Source: Tethya wilhelma
Lineage: Eukaryota; Porifera; Demospongiae; Tethyida; Tethyidae
Direction of reading: 5' to 3'
Assembly: GCA_964030475.1 (NCBI GenBank)
Contig: CAXIPT010000006.1
Location: forward strand, 405,231-469,230
Length of the DNA: 64,000 nt
Numbering within the stretch: the first letter of the stretch is position 1; each line of letters begins with the position of its first letter. The notes under the pieces were generated by a model, which worked only from the letters and a program-made list of their open reading frames with translations, made no database searches and had not been told where the DNA came from. A program made the translations under genes and the position numbers. Below, piece after piece: positions 33,040 to 53,456 of the stretch.

Positions 33040-35045
33040 TTTAAACTAGCACGGCAACTGAGAGTACAATGAATGGCTACAATAGCTAGTAAGAAGCTAG
33101 ATGATTGATTAATGCAAGCTACATATAGCTTGATCACTCTGTCACTGACAAGTTAACGATGAAGCATACAATATTTTATACCGTTACATAAGTCTTCTTA
33201 TCTTCACAAGCATACACTTTTTGTAATTATAGTAATAGAATTGCTCGGCAAACAAATTATAAGATATTGTGCGCTTTTATACCAACCTTTATAAATACAT
33301 GGCGTTTTGATAGTCACTGTCCCATGATAATAATTATTATTAATTGCTCAAAATAATCATAATTTTATGTGGTTGCTGTAATACTATAGGCTAGCTTCAT
33401 TATGACAGTGAACAGTAGGTGGGTAAGTGGAATGACAAACAGTTATTGTGCACAATAAACTTGAAGCAGTGGTACATGTAGTCCTGTAAGAAGTCTAAAG
33501 TGTTTCCAGTTTGGCTTTACTACTTTTATAAATTTTGATCGGGCCCTCATAATATTATACTATTACACTATTATATGTCGTAATTGGTTCAAATACTGGT
33601 GTAAAGTAGCTAGCCCGCTATCAGTTCAAATTTCTGCCAAATAGTTGGCTTAGCAATAGAGTATACTTAGAGTATAATTATATAATAGTCAGATTATAAT
33701 TATATTGATGCTAAAACTTGTGCATAAAAATTAAGTAGTTATGTGCCTAAATTGAGACCTTAATAAAGTTTCATCATAGATAATAATAGTAGAGCCTACT
33801 TTATGGTTTCAACCACTTTTTGGAGCACTGCCCATTCTTACGTTGTGATTTTTGTATAATATACTGCTTGATCATTCCCTTCCCCCTTCACTATAGTGTG
33901 GAGACTATCAGGCTGGTTAGTCTCAACAAAAAGCTTGAGTAGTAGCAAGAATGCACTCTTGGTAGTAGCTAGCAATATTTATGCTAGAGTGGGTCAGAAA
34001 TAATCATGCTAAATGCGCATGCGCACATAAAAGCCACGTGCATGGATGAACTTAACCTAGTCAAAAGTGAAATTACTAGCTTTCTAGTAATCTAGCTTTT
34101 GTTTAGTAGGTCCATTTACGAAAATATGAGTATCAAAGAATGTAGTAACCATGAAAAGAACTTACTTTGTGGTGTCAGAGTTTCCTACCCGGGGTATCTC
34201 CGACAGTGATATCAGTGGTTCTCAGACTCACTCTGGCCGAAATCCCTTTCACTGCGGAAGTAAGTCTGTTTAATAGGAAGTATTCAATATTGCATTGTTT
34301 TGGCTTCCCACAAGCGGTTTACAAGTGCTCAGAAAGTTTCTGAGTTTTAGGCCTTGCATCAATCAATAATTATTGGTATTACCTGTAACATTAATTTTGT
34401 TTTGCTAACATAAAAGTTTTGTAGTACGTTGCATCTATGGGATATTCTACACACACACACANTAGTTACTAAACTTTGAGAAAAGTTTTAGTTAGTAAGT
34501 TTAGTAAACTAAATGTAAAAAGTGCTAACTATAAGGGTATAATTTTAGTTAACTATACAAAAATTAGGTGTTTTTGGCAATTTTTTATTTACTTTAGTAT
34601 AATTATTTTGATCAACTCTTTATGATTTAGTTTTTGAGTCTGTCTAAAGCTAAAACAATTAAAGTTAACTATTGATAACCACTACTAAAAAAAAAAGTTA
34701 GTAATACTATGGGATGAGCATGTAAGAATTTAGAATAGAGACTAAATAACAGTACAGACAGGCTGATCTAATAATGTGCTCCACAAAATAATCATGTCAA
34801 AACTAAAGTCCATCTGGTTTGAGAATGCCGGTAGAAAAATTATTATCCAATCAATCAAGCACCAGTCATTAAAATCCTGTTCTTTTGCTTGCTTCTCCAG
34901 CTTCTTATGCCTTAATTACTAGTTAAAAGTTAGCTTATTTTGTCCCATAAGAAAAGCATTGCATGAATCTCCTGATTTCTCAAATTAATAAGTGAAATCT
35001 TTTCATGCATCCGTGCATGCATGCACTGCACACCACATACCTCAG

Positions 35046-35185
35046 GTGAGAGCCCAGCTGTGTTCTATGGTCTTGATGTTGGTGCCCATCGTCTCGTGGT
35101 GTTGCCCCAGTGTGATGGAGATGGGTCCACCCTCAGTGCTGTGGAGAGAGAGAAGTTCTCTCTTCGCTTCACTGTTACACTTTAG
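35046..35185 (+). pseudogene. Stray copy of the NIDO last exon
   Basis: Reads ESPAVFYGLDVGAHR..LSAVERE..FSLRFTVTL then TAG, nearly identical to the last exon of paralogue 2 (46292-46434), with an AG acceptor in front. About 200 bases of upstream intron also match (near 34900-35045 against 46150-46290). No other exons of such a gene are nearby, so it is the remnant of a duplicated NIDO gene. Confidence 0.8.
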
Positions 35186-35489
35186 CTGAATAACTGCAAA
35201 TAGCTAGTGTCAACTAATACATGCTCCTATGAAACTTTTAAGGTTGTATAAAATTAGATTGTCATATACACACCAGCTTGGTATAGAGACTTTAGTGTCC
35301 ATAGAAAAAAGTCACAGCTGAATACGTAGCATTAGTTTTATCAACCTGTGCATGCCATGTAGAGGAATTTAACAATATGTCAGCCTATGAGGTGTAAAAA
35401 TATCAAACCTTATACACTAGTTTTTTGTTTGTTTGTTTTTGTATTTATCTTTATCTTTACTATTTTTATAGTTTTGCTTTTGTGATGAG

Positions 35490-35680
35490 CATAATAATAT
35501 AATTATTATTATGAATGCGAAAGGTACATAATTTGCTAAGTTACCTACAGTATACTATTAGATAAGGCATATAAATCTAGGATTCTTTCTTTATATGCCT
35601 TATCTAATAGTATACTGTACTACTAGGTAACTTAGCAAATTATGTACCTTTTGCATTCATATATTATTATACGTAATAAC
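35490..35680. repeat. Long hairpin
   Basis: Arms of about 80 bp: 'tgcgaaaggtacataatttgc' region (about 35500) pairs with 'gcaaattatgtaccttttgc' (about 35633-35652), and 'agtatactattagataagg' pairs with 'ccttatctaatagtatact'. The loop is short (about 20 bp near 35572-35592). Non-coding. Confidence 0.75.
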
Positions 35681-35684
35681 AAAA

Positions 35685-35736
35685 CCCACAGAGGTGGTGA
35701 TCCAGGTCACCCACCTCTGTGGGCGACCTGGATCAC
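35685..35736. repeat. Two interleaved inverted repeats
   Basis: 'ccacagaggtgg' pairs with 'ccacctctgtgg', and 'gtgatccaggtc' pairs with 'gacctggatcac', in order A-B-A'-B'. Each is 11-12 bp. If transcribed, the layout could form an H-type pseudoknot; it could equally be the scar of repeated inverted duplications. It follows directly after the hairpin at 35490-35680. Confidence 0.75.
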
Positions 35737-36350
35737 ACTTAACATTAATTTCAATTGCAGTAGATACAGTCATTGATAATGTACTTATACATAATAATTA
35801 TTATAGTTGTTATTAATATTCCACAAGTAGTAACAAATTAATGCATGCAGTACATGTACACATACACGGAGCAAGAGACCAGGCCCTCCCCGCGCTTAGC
35901 AATAAGCATAGCGGGGAGGGACTGGTTCACAAGGCTACACATTTGTGGAGTTCAAAATTAATGGCGATTTCTATTTTTAGTGACCAAACAATCTAGGGGA
36001 GGGGCTAGCTGTTTGCTGATCTAAACATATTGGGTCAGTTGGGTGTGTCTGATTTGGAAATATCTGGATCCAACCCAGCTTAGCCTATAGTGGAATGTCT
36101 AAAATAATTATCAAGAATCTGGAATAATATTATAACAACTTTTGTATAATATTATAGATTTGGTCATTGTCTATATACCAAACTTAACTGCTATAATAAT
36201 GGTAGTACTACAGCAGTAATTGAAACAAAAATGTATTTTTTCTTTACAACTTTAATTATACTGCTAAATGGGCAGTACTCAGTAATGTTCAAAATTGAGA
36301 AATGAAGAAAATTAATGTAGGTATTTCTGTGTCTATGTTTTGTAGCGTAG

Positions 36351-36454
36351 GTGAGCCATGATAGTATTAACCCTAACTTAGAGGATTGTACCAATTGGAC
36401 CAGATATTGATTTCAACTCTAGCTCCTCATAGTAGAGACACACAGATTCAGTGA
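36351..36454 (+). pseudogene. Reductase last-exon remnant
   Basis: Matches the last exon 25343-25438 plus about 150 bases of its upstream intron. It contains small insertions that break the frame (for example after NPN). It ends at a TGA equivalent to that of 25438. Confidence 0.75.
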
Positions 36455-37012
36455 ATGAAATTGTGATTCTACTGGATTAGGCTGTGGCAAGCTAAGTGTC
36501 CTGCAGCTAGTTTTTTTTTTTAGAATTTGTAACTTCAATTTGAATGCAATTTTAATAATTATTAAGATTTCTTTAGATAATATTATGTTAGTATGTAGCG
36601 TTAACTTTATCTTTGAATTTGCATAAAATTACGATGTTTGTATCTTATAGATCTTGATATTAAATTAGTAGCACTTAAATTGATCATGCATGTTTGTGTA
36701 TGTGTGTGTGTGTGTGTGTATGTGTGTGTGTGTGTGTGTGTGTGCGTGTGTGTGTGCATGTGTGTGTGCATGTGCGTGTGCGTGTGCATGTGTGCGTGTG
36801 CATGTGCGCGTGCGTGTGTGCGTGCGTATGTGCATGTGTGTGTGTGTGTGTGTGCTATGTGTGTGTTTGTGTATGTCTGTGTGGGTAGGTAAATAGGTCC
36901 AAGAGCTTGAAATTCACTAATCATAAATCCCATCTCACATGCACACACACACACACATGTACATGCACTCTCTCTCTCTCACACACACACACATACACAC
37001 ACACATACACAT

Positions 37013-37062
<50 letters not shown>

Positions 37063-37097
37063 NNNNNNNNNNNNNNNNNNNNNNNNNNNNNNNNNNN
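37063..37097. other. Assembly gap (35 N) in a CA microsatellite
   Basis: A run of 35 N with (CA)n on both sides; the gap length is not meaningful. Confidence 0.95.
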
Positions 37098-37143
<46 letters not shown>

Positions 37144-37154
37144 ATGCACTCACA

Positions 37155-37271
37155 ATGACTATCCCATGGCCCAACATGTGTAGCTATGTTTGTGATCTCT
37201 GGGCTTTAGGGAGACAGTAGTCCGACACAGTAAACAGAACACACATTGACCACCATTACTACATTAGTTCA
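37155..37271 (+). pseudogene. Reductase middle-exon remnant
   Basis: Matches 24725-24829: 'gactatccca', 'caacatgtg.agctatgtt' and the 'cacattgaccaccattacta' end are recognisable, with frame-breaking changes. A (CA)n tract precedes it as in the source. It lies downstream of the last-exon remnant, so exon order is reversed relative to the gene. Confidence 0.7.
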
Positions 37272-37542
37272 GGTACACTTTAAAGTTTCACAGTTGTAAG
37301 TTTGGGTTTTACTACGGATGAGCTGTGTGACATCCAATTAAATGCATGTAGATCTATAGGCTATAGTTAATATGATTTTGTGGATGGATTGTATAATTCA
37401 CGAAATCTACGATCAAAAGTTATTATTCTAGTTTGAAACTTTCCGCTATAATTATATATTACTCAGTGACCCTATGACATAGTACTATTGTATTGTATTT
37501 TTTCTTGTTCTTGCCTATAATTATGTTGCATGTGTGTGTATG

Positions 37543-37587
<45 letters not shown>

Positions 37588-38104
37588 GTCTGTCTGCATG
37601 TCTGCATGTGTGCACTTGTGTAAAATATTATGATGGAATTTATGATTAGTGAATTTCAAAGCTCTTCTGTTGTGACAATTATGACAATATTATCGTATGA
37701 TAATCAGTCCCACCAGCACTCTTGTTAGCATAGGTGATTTGATGTGATTTTACTTCACACTCACTCACTCACACTATTACAACCCTACATGTGTGTGGAA
37801 AGTTTGTGTGCTTCCTACTATGGAATTGCATAAACTTACTAGCTATAGTACACACAAGTACATGTCCTTCTCCCACTCAGTCTGATATTACAGCACATGC
37901 CCAGCATGCACTACTCTAGCTTAAATTTGCAGACAGAAAGTCTTGGGAGTGACAGTTGTAGGGTCACTTAGTGCATGCATAGCAATTTATTACTCATTTT
38001 CTATTTCCCAAACTACTGCATGCAATAAGTTCGTATCCTGCACTTCAAGATTATCAGTCTAATGCTATTTAGCTGCCTATAGTTTTATTGCTCTATAAGT
38101 CTGC

Positions 38105-46434
<8,330 letters not shown>

Positions 46435-47313
46435 GATGTAAAAAGTGTACACTTATAATACTATAGTTATAAAGTTAACATGAATTCCTGCAGCTATAGT
46501 TATTATTGTATACTTTATAGAGTGTGATCTTCTCCCAAAAGTCTATCCATGTTAAGCATTAATTAATTATTGTCACAATTAAGTCTTCCATGCATGCATG
46601 GGCAATTGATCAAATTAAATTAATTAAGATGTGCATGCTGCGTGAGATGTACATAAGCATTTGGAGTTGCCTGCATGCATGATCATATAATTATTATATA
46701 TAATATTATAAACAATTATGATAATTATTTATTATTAAATTTTTCATAATAAAAAATCAAATATTAATGAGCATAAGCATGGAATGGGTTAAAAAGACAA
46801 AACAGATCATGCAGTGAAATTAAAAGCTATAATATTATAGACTGAAAACTAAATGTACTGCAATAACAGAGCTAGAGTTATATATAGTCTGAAGAGAAAT
46901 AAAAATGAAACCGTGTATACCGGTAATTATAATAATAGTTATATAATAATTATACATAAGTTTAACAAAAGGTTAAATAATAATTATTATACAACACATA
47001 AACATATAAATGAACACATACACACACACAAAACAAGCAACATTTGAGATAAACGTGAGTGTAAACACAAACAAAATTTCCCCATTACCATGGTTACACA
47101 ATAACAATAATATTATGAACATAAACCAACAATACACTGTACAGCTTTTATAGAAAGGCTGTTAGTATTCTTAACAACACAAACCATATTAATTATTATT
47201 AAAGTATCATGAAGATTGAGGGTTAAGAAAAATTGAAGAGCTATAATTATGTACAGACAAGAGTATATAAGGAAATCGGAAGGAGAAATGCTGCTGAGCT
47301 GGTTAGATCAGTT
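46435..47313. other. AT-rich spacer between convergent gene ends
   Basis: Paralogue 2 ends at 46434 (plus) and the phosphatase ends at 47314 (minus), tail to tail. The 880 bp are very AT-rich with many TAAT runs. Nothing gene-like was seen. Confidence 0.6.
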
Positions 47314-47443
47314 TTAAATGAGTCTTGCTCTGCCTATGTACTGGATGATGGCACTATAGACAAACTTGTACTGTCCTACCATTTGGACCAAGTGCATTCT
47401 CTGTTGGCGTAGCTCCTTGAGACTCTTGACAACATCAATGGAC

Positions 47444-47519
<76 letters not shown>

Positions 47520-49751
47520 GTAATATTCTAACATCACACAACAATAATATAATTATGACAAAATTAAGCTTTCATGTAATATTTTATAGGGAAACAGACA
47601 TGCACTAGGAGACCATCATAAAAAATATTCTCAAAAAGAATCAACAATGATGTAGAATTGAGCCTGACCACTGCATTCATGATCTCATTCTCTCACCTCT
47701 CCTGAGTCAACCTTTGCCATGAGCATATCCACCAGGACCACGACTCCCGATCTCCCGACGCCTGCGCTGCAGTGGACTAGCACTGGTACGTCGGAGTCCG
47801 CTTGACGGAGCGACCTGACTTCTTCTAAAAAGTCTGCACGAATAAAAACCACCCGCCCGTCAATGGGGTCAATGAACAAAGAATATGTAGTATTGCATGA
47901 ATGTTTAACGGTAACAGCTTGAGATATAACTAGGATTCAGAAGCGCTTCGGTCTTTTTGATCGAATTCTTGTCAAATCTTTAGATTACCACTGGAACTCA
48001 TTGGCATGCAGGCATCAATTGGAGCAGAGAATAGTAGCACCATAACACTACTATAATTTCTGACACTTTGTGTCAATTTCCAACCCAGATCTCAAGACAT
48101 GCACAATTTAACCGATGAAATATTGGAAAGAAATTTTTACTCACTTAAAAACGGTTGAGGGTTGTCTGGTATGCCGTGATCAGGCCAATCAATGTACTGT
48201 AAGTGAGTGATCTTTCGTTCCTAAAGGAAAAAAGTTTACAATACATACAGTACACTGTATGGATGTGAATTTTATAAAGTAAAATTATTATCCAACCTCT
48301 CCACTCGGGATGTGCTTTAATTGGAAACCTCTACTTATGACGGTCCTTGTCTTCTCCACAAACAATCTTGATACTCGATACTGAGAGAGTGTGCATGTAA
48401 ATTTTTAAATGGTGACCACATGTGAAATAGTAATAAACTGTGTCAGTGATATAGCTATATTTACAAGAAGTAAACCGTTGATGCAATTCAGTAACGGAAT
48501 TAATTTGAAAATAAAAATTATCTCTCTTACTTGTTCAAACTGGACGTAGTCTTGTTTCCCCTCAACCTTATCGTCAGGGGGGAAGTAGCGATGGCACTTG
48601 TTACGACAGTCCTCCTGTGGGGTGGGCATTAATAAAGTACACTTAGAGTAGGTTTTGATACACATTTTATATTATACCGTACGTGCATGTGTTGCTATTT
48701 GATGACTAGACCCACACACCCACACACACCCACACCCACACACACACATACACCCATACACACACAGATACACAGTGCACTAAATACAGCCATAAAATTA
48801 TCCGTAGAAAGTTGCAAAAAGCTAACAGACTATTTTAGCTTCAATATTGCTAACTTATAGGGTTATCCCAAACATATCCATTATCAATCGATCTCCCTCA
48901 CCACTTCATTCGTGACCATCAAGATGAACTGGATGCCGTGCTCCCACACCATCTGCCAGAAGTCCGTACAGGTGTGTTCCAACGGTCCCTGTGCCACCAC
49001 GTATCTCCTGGTGACACCACTCACAGTAAACTGGATAGAGAAAAGAGATTGTCATCACGCAGTTGTAAGTTGAAATAGGATATAGCTGAAAAAGTTGGCA
49101 GGGAATTAAATTTGTTAGGTTGGTGGATGAGACTTAGTACCGCCAAATTAAAATCCACCAAATTTTGAAGCACGTACACATATGCATACGTACGTGTATA
49201 TAATATATTGCACACGTGATTACTATAGCTAGCTCGCTCTGCCAAAGTTAGGCTCAATCCATGCACCAAATTTAATTGTAGCCAAATTTTCCAGTTATAG
49301 TAACGACAAAATATAGTCAATACTCATAGGGGGCATATGTTGATACTTATCTATAGACTTAGAAGGGTATGGACAAAATGTCATTACTAGTGACACTAGG
49401 CACTAGATTTTTCCTATATATATTATAGGGGATTTTTAGTGACACATTTCACTAAATTTTTCCTATTGTGTGATAGTACATCACTAAATTTTTCCTATAG
49501 TATTTGGGGAGCATTATAATGGCCTGTCACTAAAGTTCTCCTATAGTACCTGGGGGTGACATTAGTGACAGCAAGCACTAAATTTCTCCTATAGTAGTTG
49601 AGGAAAGTTGAGCAAAAAATCAAGTGCCTAGTGTCACTGAATACTGTATACTGTACTGTGTACTGTATACTGTATACTGTATACTGTATACNNNNNNNNN
49701 NNNNNNNNNNNNNNNNNNNNNNNNNNNNNNNNNNNNNNNNNNNNNNNNNNN

Positions 49752-49790
<39 letters not shown>

Positions 49791-50486
49791 ACCTTAGGGA
49801 TTGTGTCCAGCCTAGCTGAGAGTCGGTTCGCCTACAACAAGCCTGGAGAATCATGGCTCTTCTACTTCCAACTCCGCGATACCTTTCGTCCCGTCTTTGA
49901 TACCGTCTTTGACGACCCACAGCTGGAAGAGGAGGCCATGGAGAGGTGTGGTGACGACACATTCTGTCTCTTTGACGTGGCTACGACCAGGAGGATCGAG
50001 GTGGGAGTAAGTACGATGATGGAGAGTCACAGCGTGGATGAGGAGATACAGTTAGCAGCACCAAGTGAGTTGTGCATCCAAAGAAAGACCTAAGTTCGAA
50101 TCCCAGCTAGATCTCAGGCCAATGAGTTTTCAAATGCGTACAGTTGGCAAACACACCAATCAGAAATGTACCGTAGATCGGGAAATTTTTGCATGTTTAA
50201 TTTTCACCACTTTGACCTGTTCAGTAAAGATTGTCATACATTTGAAATTTTAAGGTATTTAATTTTTGCCACTTGTATGCGTGCGGGAAATTTTATAATG
50301 GCAAAAATTTCCTGATCTACGATATGTATGCATGCTACTAGTGAGTGGTTCAACGTACAAAGTAATAATACTACAAGAAGTTGGGAACCTTGAAGTTGCA
50401 AGTTCGATAATAGACCTTCTTGATATTGATGATCTTTTTCTCCCTTTTTGTATACATAAATTGTATGTACAAATTAATATACTCTT

Positions 50487-50526
<40 letters not shown>

Positions 50527-53375
50527 TACTAAAATTTATTAGTAGAAAAGTATTGAAACACCCACAGACAACAATTTTGGTTTCAATATTACTAATTTAT
50601 AGGGGTATCCCCAAACTAATATGATTATCAATCGATCTCTCTCACCACTTCATTCGTGACCATCAAGATGAACTGGATGCCGTGCTCCCACACCATCTGC
50701 CAGAAGTCCGTACAGGTGTGTTCCAACGGTCCCTGTGCCACCACATATCTCCTGGTGACACCACTCACTGTGAACTGGATAGAGAAAAGAGATTGTCATC
50801 ATGCAGTTGTAAGTTGAAATAGGATATAGCTGAAAAATTTGGCAGGGAATTAAATTTGGATGAGACTTAGTACCACTAAATTAAAATCCACCAAATTTTG
50901 AAGCCCGTATACATACGCATGCGTACGTGTATATAATATATTGCACGCGTGATTACTATAGCTAGCTCGCTCTGCCAAAGTTACAGGTTAAATCCATGCA
51001 ACAAATTTAATTGTAGCCAAATTTTCCGGCTATACAGTAACTACAGAATATAATCGATACGTACTCTATAATTATAACCTCAATTATATTAAAATTAATA
51101 TGTGTTGATACTTATCTATAGACTTAGAATGAACGTTTGGAACTTACAAAATTTACACAATTGCTTCTCACTTACATTCACGAAGCTTGCATTGATGTAA
51201 TCGCTACCGATGGTATTGTTGGCTGGATTCAATCTCACTCTCGTATCCTATGGCAACAGAAAAAACAACAAATAAACAAACAAACAAACAAACAAACATG
51301 CAGTGAATAAATAAAGCAACAAAAAATGTTAGCAATAACTTTGCATAAACATCCACACGTAAAGCAAGTTTGAAATGCTGTGTAACAGTTGGTTTTTTTG
51401 GTGCTCTTTATTTAGAACTAGTAAACGGTCATACCTCGTAAGGTAAGATGTCTCTATATCTGTTCTTGTGGATGTTGTCTGGCAGCTGGCCAGCGTTAGT
51501 GTCGCTATGCTGAAGAAATAAAGATATATATGCAACATACATTACAGACGATCATTTAGCTAAAGTGTCGATCATCCAAGCAGTACAATCATGATATTAT
51601 TTATATAGACACTTTAATATGTACCAGTTTCTTCTTGGGGAGTAGCTCATATTCTGTGTAGAACTTTCCACTTGTGATCTTCTTCTCAAGTTGACTACCC
51701 TACATGTGGATTAATACATCGAGATTACAAGGAAAAGGCGGGGAAATTTGATAATAAGCATGCATATACTCAAAATATTAAGCTCTCACACCCTCATACC
51801 CTCCCACTCTCCCACCCTCACCCCCTCACCACTCACCCTCCTATCGTGTGTCCCACTGGCGGCCTCCTGCTCCTGCTGTTCCTCGACACTAAATGTTCTT
51901 ATCTTCAGTGACCTGGGAGGGGTCCGAGAATCAAGTTGCTCCAGAGATCCTGAAAGAAGACAACATCACATGAAAGATAAAAGGTGCATATTAATTTGTA
52001 TGCACACATACCATATAGCGGGTAAATTTGGCGAGAATTAAATTTGGTGAATTGGCAAATTATTCTGCATACCACCAAATGAAAAGCACCAATTTGAAGA
52101 GTTTTATAATATATACACTCACACATGCATATAAACAATGCAGCATGCAGAATTAAATCGGCAAATTTAAAATCGCCAATTATGCTAAACTGCAAATTTG
52201 CCAAACTTTAAGCCTGCCAAAATTAGCCACTATAATTATGGTAATAATATACACCATTGTACAAACTTCTAATCTTGCTTAAAATCAAAACACTTTTAAC
52301 TAACCAGTCATCTTCTTTCTTTGTGATCCGTAGAGGTCAAAGGTCTCTTGGGAACTGCTGTCAGTGTCACCGTAGTCACCACTTCCGTTTGTTAGAGCTG
52401 TGAGGGTGTGAGGGTGTGAGGGTGTGAGGATGTGAGGGTGTGTGTGAGTGTGTGAGTGTATGTGTGCTATTAGAATAACAATAATCTATGGTACGTCTTT
52501 GCTAGTTGAAAATGCATTTATACTGGAAAAAAAAAAACTACACAAAAAAAAACAAACATGCAATATCTGATCCTTCAACATACATGTACCTTGTTTTATG
52601 TGCCCATTGATCTTGCTCCCCTTCGGTCGTACCTGCGGACTTCCCTTGGGCGTGGCTCCGGAACGGGAACTCGTGTGACTGAGGTCGTCGCGAGGATCCT
52701 CTGTTCCCCCATCTGTCATTTCCATGGCTTCCTCAGGGTACATCCGAGGGGGGACATTAATGTCGTTACCTATGGAGGTATAGATGTGGGGGATTTTATA
52801 AGAACATTACTCCCCAAAAACGTGACAATAATACAGTTTTTATACTTGGTGATTTAGTGCGTGTGTGTGGGTGTATGTGTGTGTTTGCTCAAGTCAGTAC
52901 CTGTTGGAAGTGTCAAGTAGGTTGGTTTCTTTCCCAATCTCAGTGATCTCCTAGCTTCTACTGACAATTCACTCGAATGACTAAATGTAAAAAATAAATG
53001 TAAACAATAATTCACAGTACATGTGGCGTGTGTGCCAAAGCATTTAAATTAATTTTAAGGTGTAGACTCAAAAAAAAGCTTACAGTTCAAAGGAAAATTA
53101 AACAATAATGTTGACATGTGCATGTGTACCTATTTGATGCCCCACTGCTCCCTCCACTCTGTTCCTTCTCATCCTCGACAGATGTTATCCCGTTACGAAC
53201 GGCATTTAAACTCGAACCTCTGGCTGGTTCTGACGTTGACCGACTGTGTTCTGTGGTTGCCATAGCAACAGAGGGTTGTGGTTCTGGGGAGACTCTCAAG
53301 TCATGTCCGTCTCCATTGATGGAGAGGAGCTGAACAGGATCATCAGAGGGTCTAGAGAGGGAGGGAGGGGAGAGA

Positions 53376-53456
<81 letters not shown>

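Larger units (their letters stand above)
33040..38104. other. Divergent spacer between the two NIDO genes
   Basis: The two paralogues start at 33039 (left) and 38105 (right). The spacer holds a worn copy of the 'gggcagtgcg' element near 33715-33870, a dispersed repeat at about 33890-34450, a single N at 34462, a stray last exon (35046-35185), hairpins (35490-35736), reductase debris (36351-36454 and about 37155-37271) and GT/CA microsatellites around a 35-N gap (37063-37097). No intact gene or clear promoter was seen. Confidence 0.6.

Noticed and set aside
36690..37145. Long open frames of Val-Cys or Thr-His repeats
   Set aside because: They are translations of GT/CA microsatellites. The same applies near 515, 9765, 24660, 32780, 37530, 45420, 50490, 57570 and 61200.
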